Positions 43,431-58,184 of a DNA stretch of 64,000 nucleotides are shown in pieces (within the stretch, counting starts at the first letter, position 1; the number at the start of each line of letters is the position of its first letter). Origin of the DNA: Ceratothoa steindachneri (taxonomy: Eukaryota; Arthropoda; Malacostraca; Isopoda; Cymothoidae). The DNA lies in assembly GCA_963969495.1 (NCBI GenBank), contig OZ018319.1, positions 207,235,233 to 207,299,232 on the forward strand, written 5' to 3'. The position numbers and the translations under genes are program-made. Below the pieces are notes generated by a model. That model had not been told where the DNA came from, did not search any database, and was given only the letters and a program-made list of their open reading frames with translations.

Positions 43431-44834
43431 TGCTTGATGTGGATTGAAATGGTTAAGTGGGTGGTCGGGCAAAGAGCCTCGTACCTTTTTAGTATCCCAA
43501 AGCTTTGTTACCACCCGACCAGACCATTTCTACACTGATAAACTGGGTACCGCTAAATGCAAGAAGAATGTGAATAAAGACAAGTACAGGACAGGAGCAA
43601 AACTAATAATTCCTAAATAATGGAATAGTAATCTGAAGAAAAATGAAAGAAATTAAAGAATAATAAAGTAGTGTAATTAAAATGAAAGAAATCGAAATAA
43701 TATTTAAAGGAGTATGTCCTAAAAATGTAGTTAGGAGTAATTAGAGCCTGATATTTTCATTCAATTTTCGACAATTTAATGAGGTATGGAATTTAGAAAG
43801 GGGCTCGATGAGGCAACCCGATCATTGTTGGTCAACAATAGGTGACTTCAGGGTAATTAAAAATTTAGGGAAATGTTTAGTATTAAAGAATTGTTCAGCT
43901 CTTTGGAAGGTTGCCAGCAGTTCTTGATCGGCTAAGGGCTCTGGGAAATTGGGCTCGCCATTCAAGAAGGTTCAGGACCTATTAATGGAATACCATCACT
44001 ACGTTTACCAGATTGTTTAACACACTGTTTGATAGAATATAATAACTTTTTTTTAATTTAAGTATATTTAGCAAATTACTATTGGAAGATTGGAATTAGC
44101 CCGTTAATAATATTATTTATGCCGACTTTGTTGTGCAAAGAGAGAAAAAAATATTAGGGTTTTTTCGAAAAGAGTTCTTAAGGGACTCCCTAAATATTAA
44201 TTACCCCCCACTCCACACAAAAAAATGAGATACTAGAGTCACTAGGATTATAATCAGAATAATTTTATCCTAGTAACCGAAATGGCGCATTTAAAGCTTG
44301 AATGATAACTTCCAGTCAACAAAGCTAAAACGTTTAATAATTCCAATTTCACCTTCATTTCGACGATTACTTAATGGAGACAGACTAAATTGCAGAAATA
44401 TTCAGAGAGAAAAAAGGAGGGAGAATAATTTTCATTACTTAATAGCAGAAACGTTATGAACTTACATAGAGTATAATGAAAGCGCAGGAAACAGACATAA
44501 GGATACCTTTTGTAAACATTCATGAAGATACAAAAAGTGAAAAAAGCCATATTGTCCTTGAAACCTCCTTCCAGAATCTGAGTATGAATATATACTAGAA
44601 ACTGAACTGGTTGCGCTAGATTTGCTTGGCCTCTCTTCTTACCCAACATTTAACTCAACACAGCGCAACTTAGGGACAAAGTAAATTTGTTTCAAATATA
44701 TTTTTTCAAATAAAAAAGGCCAAAAAGTGTAGGGGAATCCTCTCCCTAGTACAAGAAGGCCTGTGTATCGAAAGATATGTAAGATGTGTAAGATATGTTG
44801 AAAATTCGATCTCAGCTGTCGCAAGTTAAGGTAT
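43431..44834. other. Gene-free AT-rich stretch
   Basis: No supported feature. Open frames up to 96 codons lack motifs. Confidence 0.5.
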
Positions 44835-45075
44835 ATCACATGGAGATGTTCGGGTCACATTAATAAGACTGTGGCAAGCTTAAAGTAGTTTACCGGTTCA
44901 CTTTCAGAGGATTATTGTAAGTTTAAAGTAGGTCACATGGAGTTGACCGGATCACATTTAGAGGCCTGTAGCAAGCTTGAAATAGATCACGTGGAGTTTA
45001 TCGAGTTACATTAAGAGGACTAATGCAATTTTAACGTAGATCACATGGAGTTGATCGGGTCACATTCAGAGGACT
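44835..45075. repeat. 54-bp tandem repeat, about 4.5 units
   Basis: GATCACATGGAGTTGA-like segments occur at about 44836, 44932, 44986 and 45040, with a partial unit near 44890 (a 12-bp deletion). Each is followed by TCACATT...AGAGGACT and GCAAGCTTxAAxTAG. The basic period is 54 bp. Confidence 0.85.
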
Positions 45076-48000
45076 GTATCGTGAAGGGAGGTCCACGTAG
45101 TAGGCTTCTTCTTTGATGATTCGTCTCTTTAGTGGTTCCCTTTCCTTGCTGCCCGCACCCCATCTGACGAATAAAAGAACCACATGTCCACTACTGATCA
45201 CACTAGGGCGCCTAATTTATATAAATTGAGATTTAATGGCTCATTAAAACTTTTAATTAAAGTAAAGTTTAAATCTAAATTTATAAAATAAATAAGATTT
45301 ATCATTTGAAATTTCAATTGATATTAATCGTAAAAGCATTTTAATTGAACTCGCGTTAACGACTGGTAGCCCGTCTTCACTTAGCGAAGATCTTGGTTTC
45401 CTGGAGTGACGCTTCGCTCCTGGCAGTGAGACACCCGTCTTGCTCTATTGATCTCCTCCTCTAGACCCTATTTAAAGGAGCCTAGCTCTATTGCTGAAGT
45501 GAAAAGAGAGCTTCGAGACTGTTGCACATGCTAAGTAGAAGAGCTGCACATCCTTCAGGATCTAATGCTCCAATATTCTTATCTAGTTTAAGATTACCTG
45601 GATTATATGCCATTCTCTTTACAAACGCTTCTCACCTACTTTGGGTGTTGTCATCAGTTAATTTTGAAGGCTAGTCGCTGAATCAACTTTCGTCCATTTA
45701 TCTCTGGTTGGGACTGAGAGGTTGGTGGAAGGCTGGTTCAACCTTATATTCTTCTCCACTTTCTTTCATATCCACCACCCCATCTTCTTTTTTCTACTTC
45801 TCATTTTACGCTCCCGAAATAAGGGGCTAGGTGTAGCAAGGGCAATCATGCTGCTGCTAAAATCTGAAGGATTGTGTGCCTTCTCTGCCTCAAAGCCTGT
45901 TAGAAAATCTCCAGTTAAATATCTTCTACACATTTTTTACTTTCTCCTAACTTCATCACTTTACATTTCTCATTTACTGATTGTCTGCTTGATACAGCCT
46001 CGTTGTTATTGCTTTTTAAATTTTAGAAAAAAAATACAGTGGAACTAGCACAAATTCACGAGAGATACCTACCCTTCCTAGCCCCCCCCCTTCCTTCTTG
46101 CTACAAATATGTAAATAGGCATTGTCATAACTCCACTTCAATGGCCTGTTGAAGTGGAGCGATGCAATTCGAACATGACACATCTTTTCTTGTAGTTACT
46201 AATATTTTTTAAAATTTAAACAATAATATTACATGTGTACGATCAAACTACCTATTGAATGTATATGACCAAACTACTTATTACATGTGTATGGCCATAA
46301 CTTTTAAAAATAAGAATGTATTCGTAAGGAAAACAAAGTTCAGAATCGGCACAGAGGTCATAATCTTAATAAGCGAGAGAAAAGCTTCCTACTGATGATT
46401 TAAGGTAGCGTGATTGAACTGTTTCATGCTTTATGCAATTAAATTAAGTTAATACATAACCCCAAAGAGATTGACGACTCCTAAAATATTAAATAAATCC
46501 CACATTAACGATCTTCATTGAAATTGGACCAACAAGAGCCGAAAAAAGTGCTACAAGAGCCAAACAAGTTTAAAAGAGCATTTGTGATTTTAAATAATTT
46601 AAATCAAGCAAAAACATTTATTATACGTAGTCAAATAACAAAACTCCCGCCTCTCTTAAAACAACATAGGCAAAATTAGTGGGGATAAGAAGTAGAGAAG
46701 ACAAGGAAGAACGAAACAAAGAATGGCCATACCTAAATGGGCAACATTCGAGAGCGAGACATTTTGCCATTAATCTCGAATTAAAGCGAAGTCTCACGAT
46801 GTAAATAAAGTGATTATTTTGACAAATGACAAAACGCCAATAAAACTTAACTGGGCCAAGAGCTTCCTTTGTTTTAAAGAAGCTTAACTGGGTAGGCAGT
46901 AACGAAGCTCAATCCTAACCTTTCATTAGAGGCCGTTTTTCTAACATGTTTGCGCAAGAAGCTTCCGTGTTACGAGAGGCTTTCCCCGGATAATATGCCC
47001 TAATTAGTAGCAAGTGGCAGTGGTGACGGACAGCCTATCTCCAACCATATCCTTAGCAGATGAAAACTCTCTTCCCAGCTTCGCTTTAATTTAGCCTAAT
47101 GGCGCCACAAGCAACTTGCACTCTCGCCATAATAAACACCGCCACGCAAACATCTGCGGAAGATAGAGACTTATTCAATAGAGAGGCAAACCTGGATGGC
47201 AACAAAGAGGAATGAAAAATTTATCTCGGAAATGAGAGAGTCTTTTAGGGGAATTAATCGAGTCTCTCTGACGTCACTCAAGCTCTTGTTCTCCACTTTA
47301 TTATGTGTAAAGGAGACAAGTTGAGCTTCTTTTTTTTCAACTGTGACATTAATCAACAATTTTATTGCGTAAAATCTTATATTTTGTGTATGGAGTTCGT
47401 CTCTGGAATTACAAAGTAACAGAGCCTATTTCTATTTAATTATAAAGCTAATAAAGTTGAAATTCGAATTACTCATTTATCTTAACCAGTCATTTCATAG
47501 TAATTTGAAGAATATGAATTATAATCAACTACAAAGTAACAGACCCATGTTTTATATTTAATATCAAGTTGATGTATTTGAGAATTCAAATTGGTCATAT
47601 ATCTTTATTATTCATTTCAAAGTAATTTAAAGAATGAATTACAATCAACTACAACGGTTCACATAGTAACAGAGCCATGTTTAATATTTGAAAATAAAGC
47701 TAATTTCACACAGTGGCAGATCCAGGATAAAAATTTGCGGGAGAGACTAACTTGAATAACCTCTGAGTAATCTGAGAAAAGGGCATTGATGATTAATAAT
47801 AGTTATCTTACACAGGATTAATAATAAATAACTATTTCACACGGGAGTGAGCAAAGACTCTCTCTAACCCGATTTTTCACCCACACATCAAAAAATTATG
47901 ATTTGTGGTTTATTGTATCTTTTGGATGTCAGCTAAGGTATAATACTGAATTGATTTAAATAATTACCTGTATTTTATACATGTATCATATAAGATATAT

Positions 48001-48879
48001 TCGATCGCAACGGATCTTCGCCTAATTTCACAGTAATTTAGAGAGGGACTGGAATATCTTCGTCGGGATGTCTAATTTCGATTTGAAATAATTTTATAAA
48101 CTAAATCACCCTCAAAATTCTTTGTATCAACTTTTGATGCCAGAGGAAGGGAGAAGGAACGCTCCTCTTCAAAAGGGGAGAACCTGAAGATAGCTGCTCA
48201 TTCTTACTTTAGATAAACATCATCGCTTCTTTTAGGTTTGGTCACAACATAACAAATACATAAATGAGAGTAAATATTTGTCGTCGAGCAAAACAAACTT
48301 TTAGACTAATTGAGATAGTTTAAAATGACTGCAGACAGAAAGCAAAGTGGTAATAAGTGCCACTAATAGTTAATAGTTTTCAGGTAATTCTCCCCTAAAT
48401 TAAAGCACCCAGTGTGAAAACTATGATAATTTATAGTCTGCACTACTGCAATGCTTGTAATAAAGAAATGACGGTTACTGCAAGTGAGCTAGACGGGCTT
48501 GTAAATGGAAATAATAGACTCATAAATGGAAGGAGGAAGTAAGGAGGGACGGATATATGGAGAAAGTTCTACCACACGTGGGATTAAGAAAATAGATCCT
48601 AGTACTCTTCGTCGGCTTTGTAAGTGAAGACAATAGACATGAAAGCATTGTTGCCAATTTAGTATTAAACGCAGGAAAGACATCAACGGTAAACGTGTGT
48701 GGCATCGGATGAGGAAAATACCTTTACCATGATGGTAAAGGTGTAAAAGATGACTCTTCTACAAAGAGGCTGGGCCGTCTATAGAAGAGGGGGGGGGGTC
48801 TACCCCGGGCAAATTAATGCATTATTGGGGAGGCAAACCATTGATATTTAATCACAAATATCTCTGAATTTTCGCTCCT
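45076..48879. other. Long gene-free stretch
   Basis: No protein, RNA gene or clear repeat was recognised in 3.8 kb. At 45740-46050 there is pyrimidine-rich sequence with a loose resemblance to 30540-30620, and hairpin-prone GGAGTGACGCTTCGCTCC at about 45400. Purine/pyrimidine composition is balanced elsewhere. Confidence 0.5.
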
Positions 48880-49207
48880 CCTCACTTCAAACTCACTACA
48901 ACCTTGCTACAACCTCTTCAAAACTTCACTAAAACCTCACCACAACCGTACTACACCCTTACTACAACTTCACTACAACTTCACCACAACATCACTAAAA
49001 CCTCACCACAGCATCACTACAACTTCACCGCAACCTTAACACAACTTCACCACAACCTAACTACAACTTGACAACAACCTCACTGCAACCTTAAAACAAC
49101 CTCACCACAACATCACTACCACCTCACTTCAACCTAACATAACATCACTAAAACCTCACTACAACCATGCTACAACCTTATTGCAAACTCGATACAACCT
49201 CAAACAA
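48880..49207. repeat. 11-bp degenerate minisatellite, about 30 units
   Basis: The unit CCTCACTACAA repeats in register from 48880 to 49207, with variants such as CATCACTAAAA, CTTCACCACAA and CCTTAACACAA. Apart from a 10-bp unit near 49133 and a final 10-bp unit, the period stays at exactly 11 bp although units differ at 1-4 positions. That means old divergence with almost no indels. Confidence 0.92.
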
Positions 49208-49521
49208 TAAGAAATCTTTCCCAAATTCTTCTGCTCTGGCAACCAGCGTTCTACAGTCTTTTACAACCAAGACAATTTTAACTTTTTAATACCATTATCA
49301 CCGAACTCAACTGCATCCCGCTCACCCATACTTCCTCGATAGTAACATGCCAGACAGAAACACTAATTCTTTCTTCGCCTTTCCTTCTACCAATATTTAA
49401 GTATTTTAAATTATTCTAAAACATAAAAAACACCTCTTCTTCCCTCACTTCTTTTCTTCATCTTCAGTTACAAACTTACAGCTGATATCTGCTATAACTA
49501 ATCTAATAAAATCTTTTTTTA

Positions 49522-50135
49522 ATGAATCTTTTATCATATATTAATTTTAATAATATGTTAAGGTTCCTTCCCCACACACAAATACTTAACAACTTCTCCA
49601 AAACTCTGAGATCTTTAAAAACGTTTTTCCCATCTTTTGCACTTTCAGCCAAATTCACATTATACTATTCACTTATTCTATCTAAAATCAATTATGGAAT
49701 CACTACATGGGGTTCCTTTAGCTCTGCCCATCCCACTAAACTACACAACTTTCTTTAAAGAACCTGGATATCCTTTGGTTATTACTACCAGCCCCAGCAC
49801 TCAATCTCAATCAAATTATTTTTATTTTTATCTCAAACTTTCCCTTTACAATCAAGTTCTTTAAAATTTTCAACAAGGATACTTCTTCATTTATTAAAAC
49901 TGCAAGTCATTGCCCTCCTTAGCAGCCAGGTTCTTCTACGCTCGGAATTTTAACACACCTAAATGTATTGAATTTACATCTCAAGATTCTTTTGTATATC
50001 GGTCATTTGTTATTTGGGTTTGTCTTCCATTATATCTTAAGCAATTTGATTCCTTTACAAACTTCATATGTCTTTTAAAGAAACATCTTTTACTTAACCC
50101 AAATAAAGAATGCTCTTTTATAATATAATTACATG
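49522..50135 (+). pseudogene. Possible LINE C-terminal remnant
   Basis: FTLYYSLILSKINYGITTWG (about 49650-49710) matches the typical LINE segment downstream of the reverse transcriptase core (pattern: YxSLIxSxxxYGxxxWG). Later blocks ARFFYARNFNTPKCIEF and FTNFICLLKKHLL (49920-50100) resemble the end of such proteins, but stops separate them. No catalytic motif is present. I would place it near the CR1/L2/Jockey group without more precision. Confidence 0.5.
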
Positions 50136-50279
50136 AATGTTTTTATTGCCTTGATTTCTCTCTTAATAAAAATTAATCACTTAGTAAATCCAAAATGTAA
50201 TTTTCAGTATGTATCATTATAGGCATGTTTATTGCTATAATTATTAAATATAGTAATCACTATTACTATGACAACCAGG

Positions 50280-51180
50280 CTAAGAGAAGAGTAACTCTGA
50301 CTCCAATTCCGGGTAGATGAAGCTCGTTAGACCTGGCAGACCATTTATCTGGTAGAAGGACACTTCGATGTAACGCCAACAATTCCGGGAATTTGTTGTC
50401 TCCGCCCAAGCTTGCTTGGCCATGGCAGATGAAACACGGGTGTAAATAGTTGTGCTAGTACAACACATATTTGTATCTCTAATTCAAACGTCAAAGCATA
50501 ATTTAACCTAATTGGTTCTATTCTGTCTTTATATTCGCAATTGTGCGGAATCTTCTCAAATCCTGAATAATAACAGGGATCGCGAATTCTACGATCCAAT
50601 GGTAATCTTATTTCCAATTCTGAAGAAGAATCATTCATAAAAATAGATGGTATAGGGTCTTATTTGCGCTTTCTACCAAACAATTGGTAAATGGAAGATT
50701 AGCTATAGAAAAGATAGCGAATATTTTATTATCTAATGATCTAAATTCAAGAAAGTCAAATTGTGGATAAGTATTCTCATGGATAGTACGAATGATTTAT
50801 GTTAAAAGACACCAAAGAGAATTTGACTTCCTTACAGCAGATTTAGATGTCTCGTCTTCCTGGGATCTATCAATTACTCTTTGTGTAAAGTGTTTTAAGG
50901 CAATGAATAGAATTTCTAGCAAATCATCCAGGAAACTAACTTCTGGGTCATGCACATAGTCCCTTCTGTCTAGAAGTCTACCTAATCCCACACGATTTTT
51001 GGAGACGTTGACTCAAGTCATCAAAAATCTCTAAATATCTGGGTGCCAGTTTAATGAGACTAGGTGATCTTCATTTTCCGACTAACTTATATGCTGATTA
51101 TTAGCATGTTTCTCATTAACTAATCTAACCATGTCGTCATAATGCGAGAAGAGTACTTTCGTTGGGTAGGAAACCCCATT
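50280..51180 (-). pseudogene. Decayed coding region of unknown identity
   Basis: I do not recognise this protein. On the minus strand the sequence is unusually open: about 98 codons from 50638 to 50345 (with SELEIRLPLDRRIRDPCYYS and GFEKIPHNCEYKDR), preceded by about 118 codons (50998-50645) with a single stop (VHDPEVSFLDDLLEILFIAL, FDFLEFRSLDNKIFAIFSIA), and earlier pieces near 51170-51010 (VSYPTKVLFSHYDDMVRLVN, APRYLEIFDDLSQRLQ). One to three frameshifts and about four stops join them. Amino-acid use looks like a globular protein, not low-complexity translation. It shows no reverse transcriptase, integrase or transposase motif. It could be a host pseudogene, an unfamiliar transposon gene or an old viral insertion. 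Confidence 0.5.
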
Positions 51181-52530
51181 CTAAACATCTAAGAAGTATC
51201 TCCTTCCAAAGTTAACCCTACTCTATGTAGGTAAAACTTTCTTAGAGTTGGGATTCCCTTGAGATCTCCTAATTTCTCTTTATCATTGAAATTTATCATT
51301 TAAGCTGTCTCAGTGTCATTATCAGTCTCCTTCTCCCTTTCCCTCTCCCTTCTTTCCCCCTCCTTCTCTTGGTGTTGTTTATCTTCATATGCGGAAAATT
51401 GTGATCTCTTTTCTTCACGTGAGAAAAGTCTGAATCCTTTATCTTCACGTATCCATTTACCTTTAGCCCTGGATGAGCCATCATGGGTAAAGCAATAAAT
51501 AACTAAAATTACAGGTTAATATTAAAAACAAAAGAAAACACTTCAATACTAATAGCTCTGCGTGAATATAGGGCACCCGATCGTTTAGAAATGTACGATA
51601 TGATCATATGTATGATGTCAATCTCGACTCTTTATTAAAATATGAGTTCCAAAAGATAAGATTTAATCCACCTTCCCTCCTGCTCCCCATAATTTCCTTG
51701 TATTCTTATTAGTGAGTGTAATTTTCAATTTTCTTAATAAAAAATAAAGATTTTCAAAGACTTGAATTAAACGCCCTATCCCATTGCTTATTTTGCCTGT
51801 ATAATTTTCTCTTGTTCTGGGAACTGCATCATGGTCGTTGATTGGATATATCTCAGAGAAACCATTGGCTGCGTTCTTCAATTATTCACTAATACCAGCG
51901 ACTCCCTTTATTTTATCTTTACGCCCATTCCTTAATTAATGCATGGAAGATTTATCAGGCAAGCAATCAGCAACGAGACCCATCCGGGATGCGTTCTTAA
52001 TCTAAACTTTACCACGTGTCCGGGAGTATTATATTAATGGCCTTGACTGACAGGTAATTATGAGCTATACAATACTGTCCAATGTTGTTATACTGCATTT
52101 AAATCAGCCGATGAATATTAACAGACATGGCTTTGCAAAAATTACTCTATACAATATTAACCTGAACGAAACGATATATTAATCTTCTGGGCAACATTTT
52201 TTATGGATTCTGCTGTTGTCAATATTTCGAAGCAAGGATAGAAATATTTAAATACAAGGCAATTGAATAAATGATGTCAATAGTAAACTCAATACAATCG
52301 GAGTTCGCCATTCTTGAGTTTGCACTTTTTGACATGGATACCAAAGGCAACTGTGACTAAGTCAAAAAAGCAAGATTAGGTTAGTTTCGTCAACTAATCG
52401 GGTTTCCTCTCCGTCGTATTTACATAACATTGAATTGGGATTTCTTGATTGGAAAAAATAAAAATAACTATAGTTTGAACAATTTACTCTAGTTAGTGTT
52501 ATCTTCAATCAATTTATTATTATATATATA
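51181..52530. other. Gene-free stretch
   Basis: No recognisable coding sequence. A Lys/Arg-rich minus-strand frame at 51296-51484 is driven by a pyrimidine-rich tract. Confidence 0.45.
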
Positions 52531-53856
52531 TGCAGGGTGGGGCAGAAAGGTTGCCCCGATTTCAAGGGTTAATAAAAAACAAACACATGATCATACGAGA
52601 ATAAACTTTGTATTTATAATAAGTATATTAAATACCATTGTGATTCAAGTGGTTTTGAAAATTGTATCGCTCAAGTGACGACCGTTAATGTCGATACAGT
52701 TTTGAAGTCTCTCGAAAGTTCACCATAGCCCTTCGAACCCTGTCCGGTGGAATTGCATTGATTTACAAAGTTAGTGCTGCCTTTAGATTTTCTACAGTTG
52801 CTGGCTGGTGTTGATACACTCGTGATTTGAGGTGCCCCCATAGAAAAAAAATCACAAAGGGATAAATTCGGGGAACGTGGGGGTCACCCAATATCGCCTC
52901 ACAGAGAAACAAGATGACCCAGAATCATGTCACGGAGGACTCCGAGTGAACGTTGAGACGTATGCGATGTGGCACCATCTTGTTGGAACCATACATCATC
53001 CGGATTATGAGCGGCGAGTAACTGGACGACTTTAGGATGGAGAAACCTTTCGAGGAGTTCACAATAACGGTCCGATGTAACAGTTAATGTAACACCTTCT
53101 TCTTCGAAAGAATAAGGACCCCACACGCCGTAATCACCCATGGCACACCAGACTGTGGAGTGGTTGTTCGTGGAGTTCACGAGGGTTATTGACTGACCAT
53201 CATCGAAAGTTCTGTTTATTAACGATCTCCGATAAATGGAAGTGCGCTTCATCATTGCAGATCAGAACTGCTGTTGAGAGGATGGTCTGGAGAATGTGTC
53301 GACACAAAGTTGTGCAGGTTTCATCATCCCTCTCGCTTAGCTCCTGTACAACCATCATCTTATATAGATGCATGTGGAGATACCTGTGTAAGATTCTGCG
53401 AACACTTTGAACGGACATGTGTAAGACAGATGCGTGTTTTCGTGCGGAATGTCTGGAAGACTGCTGTATTGTGGATGTCACAGCTGCAAGGTTTTCTGGC
53501 CCTGTGGCGGTCCTAGGACGGCCAGGACTTTTTTTTAAAGCCGATGATGTTTGTCTAAAGTTAGAAACTCACCGACGAATTGTTATTCCATCCGGTGCAG
53601 GATCATGACCACGAAGCGCAAAGTGTCTTCGGAAGGAACGTTGCGTCGTTACGCTGGACTCACCGTTCTTAAGAAACTCTTCCACAACAAATGCACGATG
53701 CTCTCCACTCTAGGCCATGGTGGGTACTACCTGAAACAGAAAATAAATGGCATTTAATATACTTCATAGAGATACGAAGTTTCTTCTTGTATCTTCATAT
53801 GTTTGTTTCTTATTAACCTTTGAAATCGAGGCAACCTTTTTGCCCCATCCAGTATA
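52531..53856 (-). mobile_element. IS630/Tc1-type DNA transposon with about 110-bp TIRs
   Basis: The left end, GGGGCAGAAAGGTTGCC (from about 52540), is matched by the reverse complement of the right end, GGGGCAAAAAGGTTGCC (to about 53846). Similarity continues through GATTTCAAxGGTTAATAA, AAACAAACA and GTATATTAAAT over about 110 bp. The flanks are TA-rich (TATATA on the left, TATA on the right), consistent with TA target use. A transposase pseudogene fills the interior. The long matching TIRs are diverged, so the copy is old but structurally complete. Confidence 0.85.
52690..53718 (-). pseudogene. DUF4817-type transposase (inactivated)
   Basis: Starts at ATG 53718, but its third codon is TAG. 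The N-terminal helix-turn-helix region has FLKNGESSVTTQRSFRRHFA and ITIRR followed by TGA where Trp is usual. SPGRPRTATGPENLAAV and the second helical region follow. The catalytic core reads ICNDEAHFHL (first Asp, about 53240), WCAMGDYGVWGPYSFEEEGV, FQQDGATSHTSQRSLG (second Asp, about 52980) and then FFLWGHLKSRVYQHQPATVE, where the residues before FLWG read PFVIFF, so the expected third Asp is lost. At least three stops and two frameshifts are present. It is related to, but clearly different from, the relic at 36330-37530. Confidence 0.85.
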
Positions 53857-54879
53857 TGGTGTCAGGAGGGTCTTTTTCTACATAATCTGCTGAACAATTT
53901 CCAATCGCAGGAAAAACAAAAGACACTGGTCTAATGAAGACCTGTTTATATAAACATCTAAAACTTTTCGACAATGTTCAAGATGATTGATGATATATGA
54001 CTTTGATGGAAGTGACTCACAAAGGCTAAGGCTGAAGACTAACAAGGGAATGGGGACTTCTATCAAGCCATGCAACTCATAAAAGTTGAAATGTGTCCTC
54101 AAAGTCGTTCGATTATTGAACTGATCGAAAACAAGCTTGAATTGTGAATTAAACAAATGTGCAGCGAAACCTTTTGACGTCCATTATAACAATGGAAGCT
54201 TGGGTGAGAGAATATCATTAAGATAATTTGTGCCAGAAATGTGTTATATTTCATTTGTGTATTAACTCATTCGAGAGCAGAGACTTCTCTGGGAGAATGG
54301 CTTTTGGAGTGAGAATGGGATGCTTCCGTATTCGTGCTTCCGGTAATTTGGTTAGAGGAATGACGGTGTTAGCGGCTTTTCTAAGCAAAGTCTTTTGAAA
54401 ACTTTCAACCAAAGAAATCGTTGCAACACCTCCTGAGTTTTGAGCGATGGAGACTGCGTAATCATGGCCATGTATTTTACTATTATCATGGGGGATCCAC
54501 GCGAATTGACCTCAAAACTCACCAAGCCGATTGACTTTGTTGCATTTAGTCACAAGCTTGATTTCCAATCCTGCAAAGAAACAAGAGCTAAATGATTTGT
54601 TTCATGATATAGGTTTGACAAAAGTCTAGAATGAGCTTTTACCATTGTAGCTTATGGAAAAAGATTTATGGGATAACATTTTCGCATCTCAAATTTTCTA
54701 ATTCTTTCTGACTATTTACAAGATTAATTTTCAATGTTAAACAATGTTTTCTATTGCAATGACATTCTATGTCGTTTTGGAGAGCTGGATTTGCCTATGA
54801 TCTTAGCCATGGAGACTTTTCATAGATGCGTCGTTTTATAGCACAAAAACTTTTGTTTTGCAAAACGGGAATAATCTTC
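53857..54879. other. Gene-free stretch
   Basis: No supported feature between the two transposase relics. Confidence 0.5.
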
Positions 54880-55960
54880 CATTAATCTCTTTTTTCACTT
54901 TGTTGTTTTAAAGGAAACCCCAATATCCCCTTATTTCTGGAAAGTATTGAGGAAAATGAGCACCAGTGATTAAATATGCCCTTATTAAAAACAAGTAGCA
55001 GTACTAAATGGGCAGAACCTTTTGCAGGCCTTGTCGACGGCCCCCTGATGAAAACCTTTGTGATCCAGGTCCTATGCTCCACCTTAGTTGTGCGATGGGA
55101 CTTGTTGGTCTCTCTCTCAACCAATCTCCACACAATAGTCCTAGGGATATTTTGTCTGGAGAGTTAGGAAGCAAGATGTCAAGTAAATTGTCTGATAGCT
55201 CAAACTGGGTATTCCTACTTTGTGACACGATGTAAAGTCCAGCTGCCGCACGTACTACCTTCCAACAGCCACATCTTGGATCCTAGGCAACGCCAACGTA
55301 TCAGGCACTTTATGTAGCACTGCATAAAGATAAACGTGAGAATAACCTTGCCCTTGATACTGGCAACACCAAACACTAAGATGTGGACCGGAAACTTAGT
55401 CTTAATCACTCTGAGGGTATCTTTGAAGGATACCGCAATTCAGCGGTTGTTTTCCGATTTCATCCCACTGATGCTAGCAGAAATTCTTTTCGTCTGAGAA
55501 GAACCATCGCATGTCAAGCTCGAGGAAATGTTTCAGTTTGTCCACAAGATTCGCAACACCTACATTTCTCTGTTCCTTGATCTTCTGCCACAGAATCTGA
55601 CACTTTCTCATTTTGCATAAGTTTTAGCGGAAGTCTTCATTCACTAACTGCCTGACGAGAGACTGACATACCACTGTCCCTGGTTCTTTATCTCATTGGC
55701 ACCGTCATGGTTGCCAATAATGGCCTGAACCTCCGTGACATTATCGTTGGTTCTTTTCGTGTAAGAATGCTTAGAGTTAGATTTCCGAGCCACTGTACCG
55801 TTGTAATCACAGCCAGACTTATCCAACACTTTCCTGATCTTTTCCACCGTCTCCAAATTGATACCGAAACACACGGAGATCTTCGCATTGAAGTTCTTAA
55901 TGTGATTTCAAAGAAGAATAAATGCCTTTTTCTAGTTTTGGTGAGGATTGAATTCACCTA
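54880..55960 (-). pseudogene. Tc1-like transposase relic A
   Basis: Readable blocks in shifting frames on the minus strand: an N-terminal region with RKSNSKHSYTKRTNDNVTE and VQAIIGNHDGANEI (about 55790-55690); FFSDEKNFC (about 55507-55482, first catalytic Asp); KTKFPVHILVFGVASIKGKV (about 55403-55344); then NSPD (about 55165), and VERETNKSHRTTKVE with RTWITKVF (about 55120-55050). This order matches a family of Tc1/mariner-superfamily transposases with a KTKFP-V-MVFGVVS signature and a terminal VWG-VE-ETN block. The acidic residues of the middle segment are not readable. Multiple stops show it is dead. No TIRs were located. A second copy of the family lies at 62690-63365. Confidence 0.68.
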
Positions 55961-56189
55961 TGGTATTGTTTCCTTGAAGTATGATGCACAATTGAGTCTA
56001 CTATGATAGGAAGAAAATATAACCGGTGCCAGTCAACACACTTGCGCGGAATTCAGAGTGGCCAATGTTGCCAAATTACCAGATTCACACTATATATATA
56101 TACAGTTAGAGCTTTCATTCAAATCTACCCAAAGCGGCTTCCTATCAAACCCAGTATCTGCCTTAGAAGTAACTTGAAGCTAGGTGAGA
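55961..56189. other. Short spacer
   Basis: Unassigned sequence including a short TA run near 56092. Confidence 0.4.

Positions 56190-58114
<1,925 letters not shown>

Positions 58115-58182
<68 letters not shown>
58115..58182. repeat. (TA)n microsatellite
   Basis: About 34 TA units abutting the trinucleotide tail of the following minus-strand repeat. Confidence 0.95.

Positions 58183-58184
<2 letters not shown>

Noticed and set aside
45722..46048. 108-codon open frame
   Set aside because: Pyrimidine-rich, hydrophobic by composition, resembles repeat sequence near 30.6 kb, no motif.
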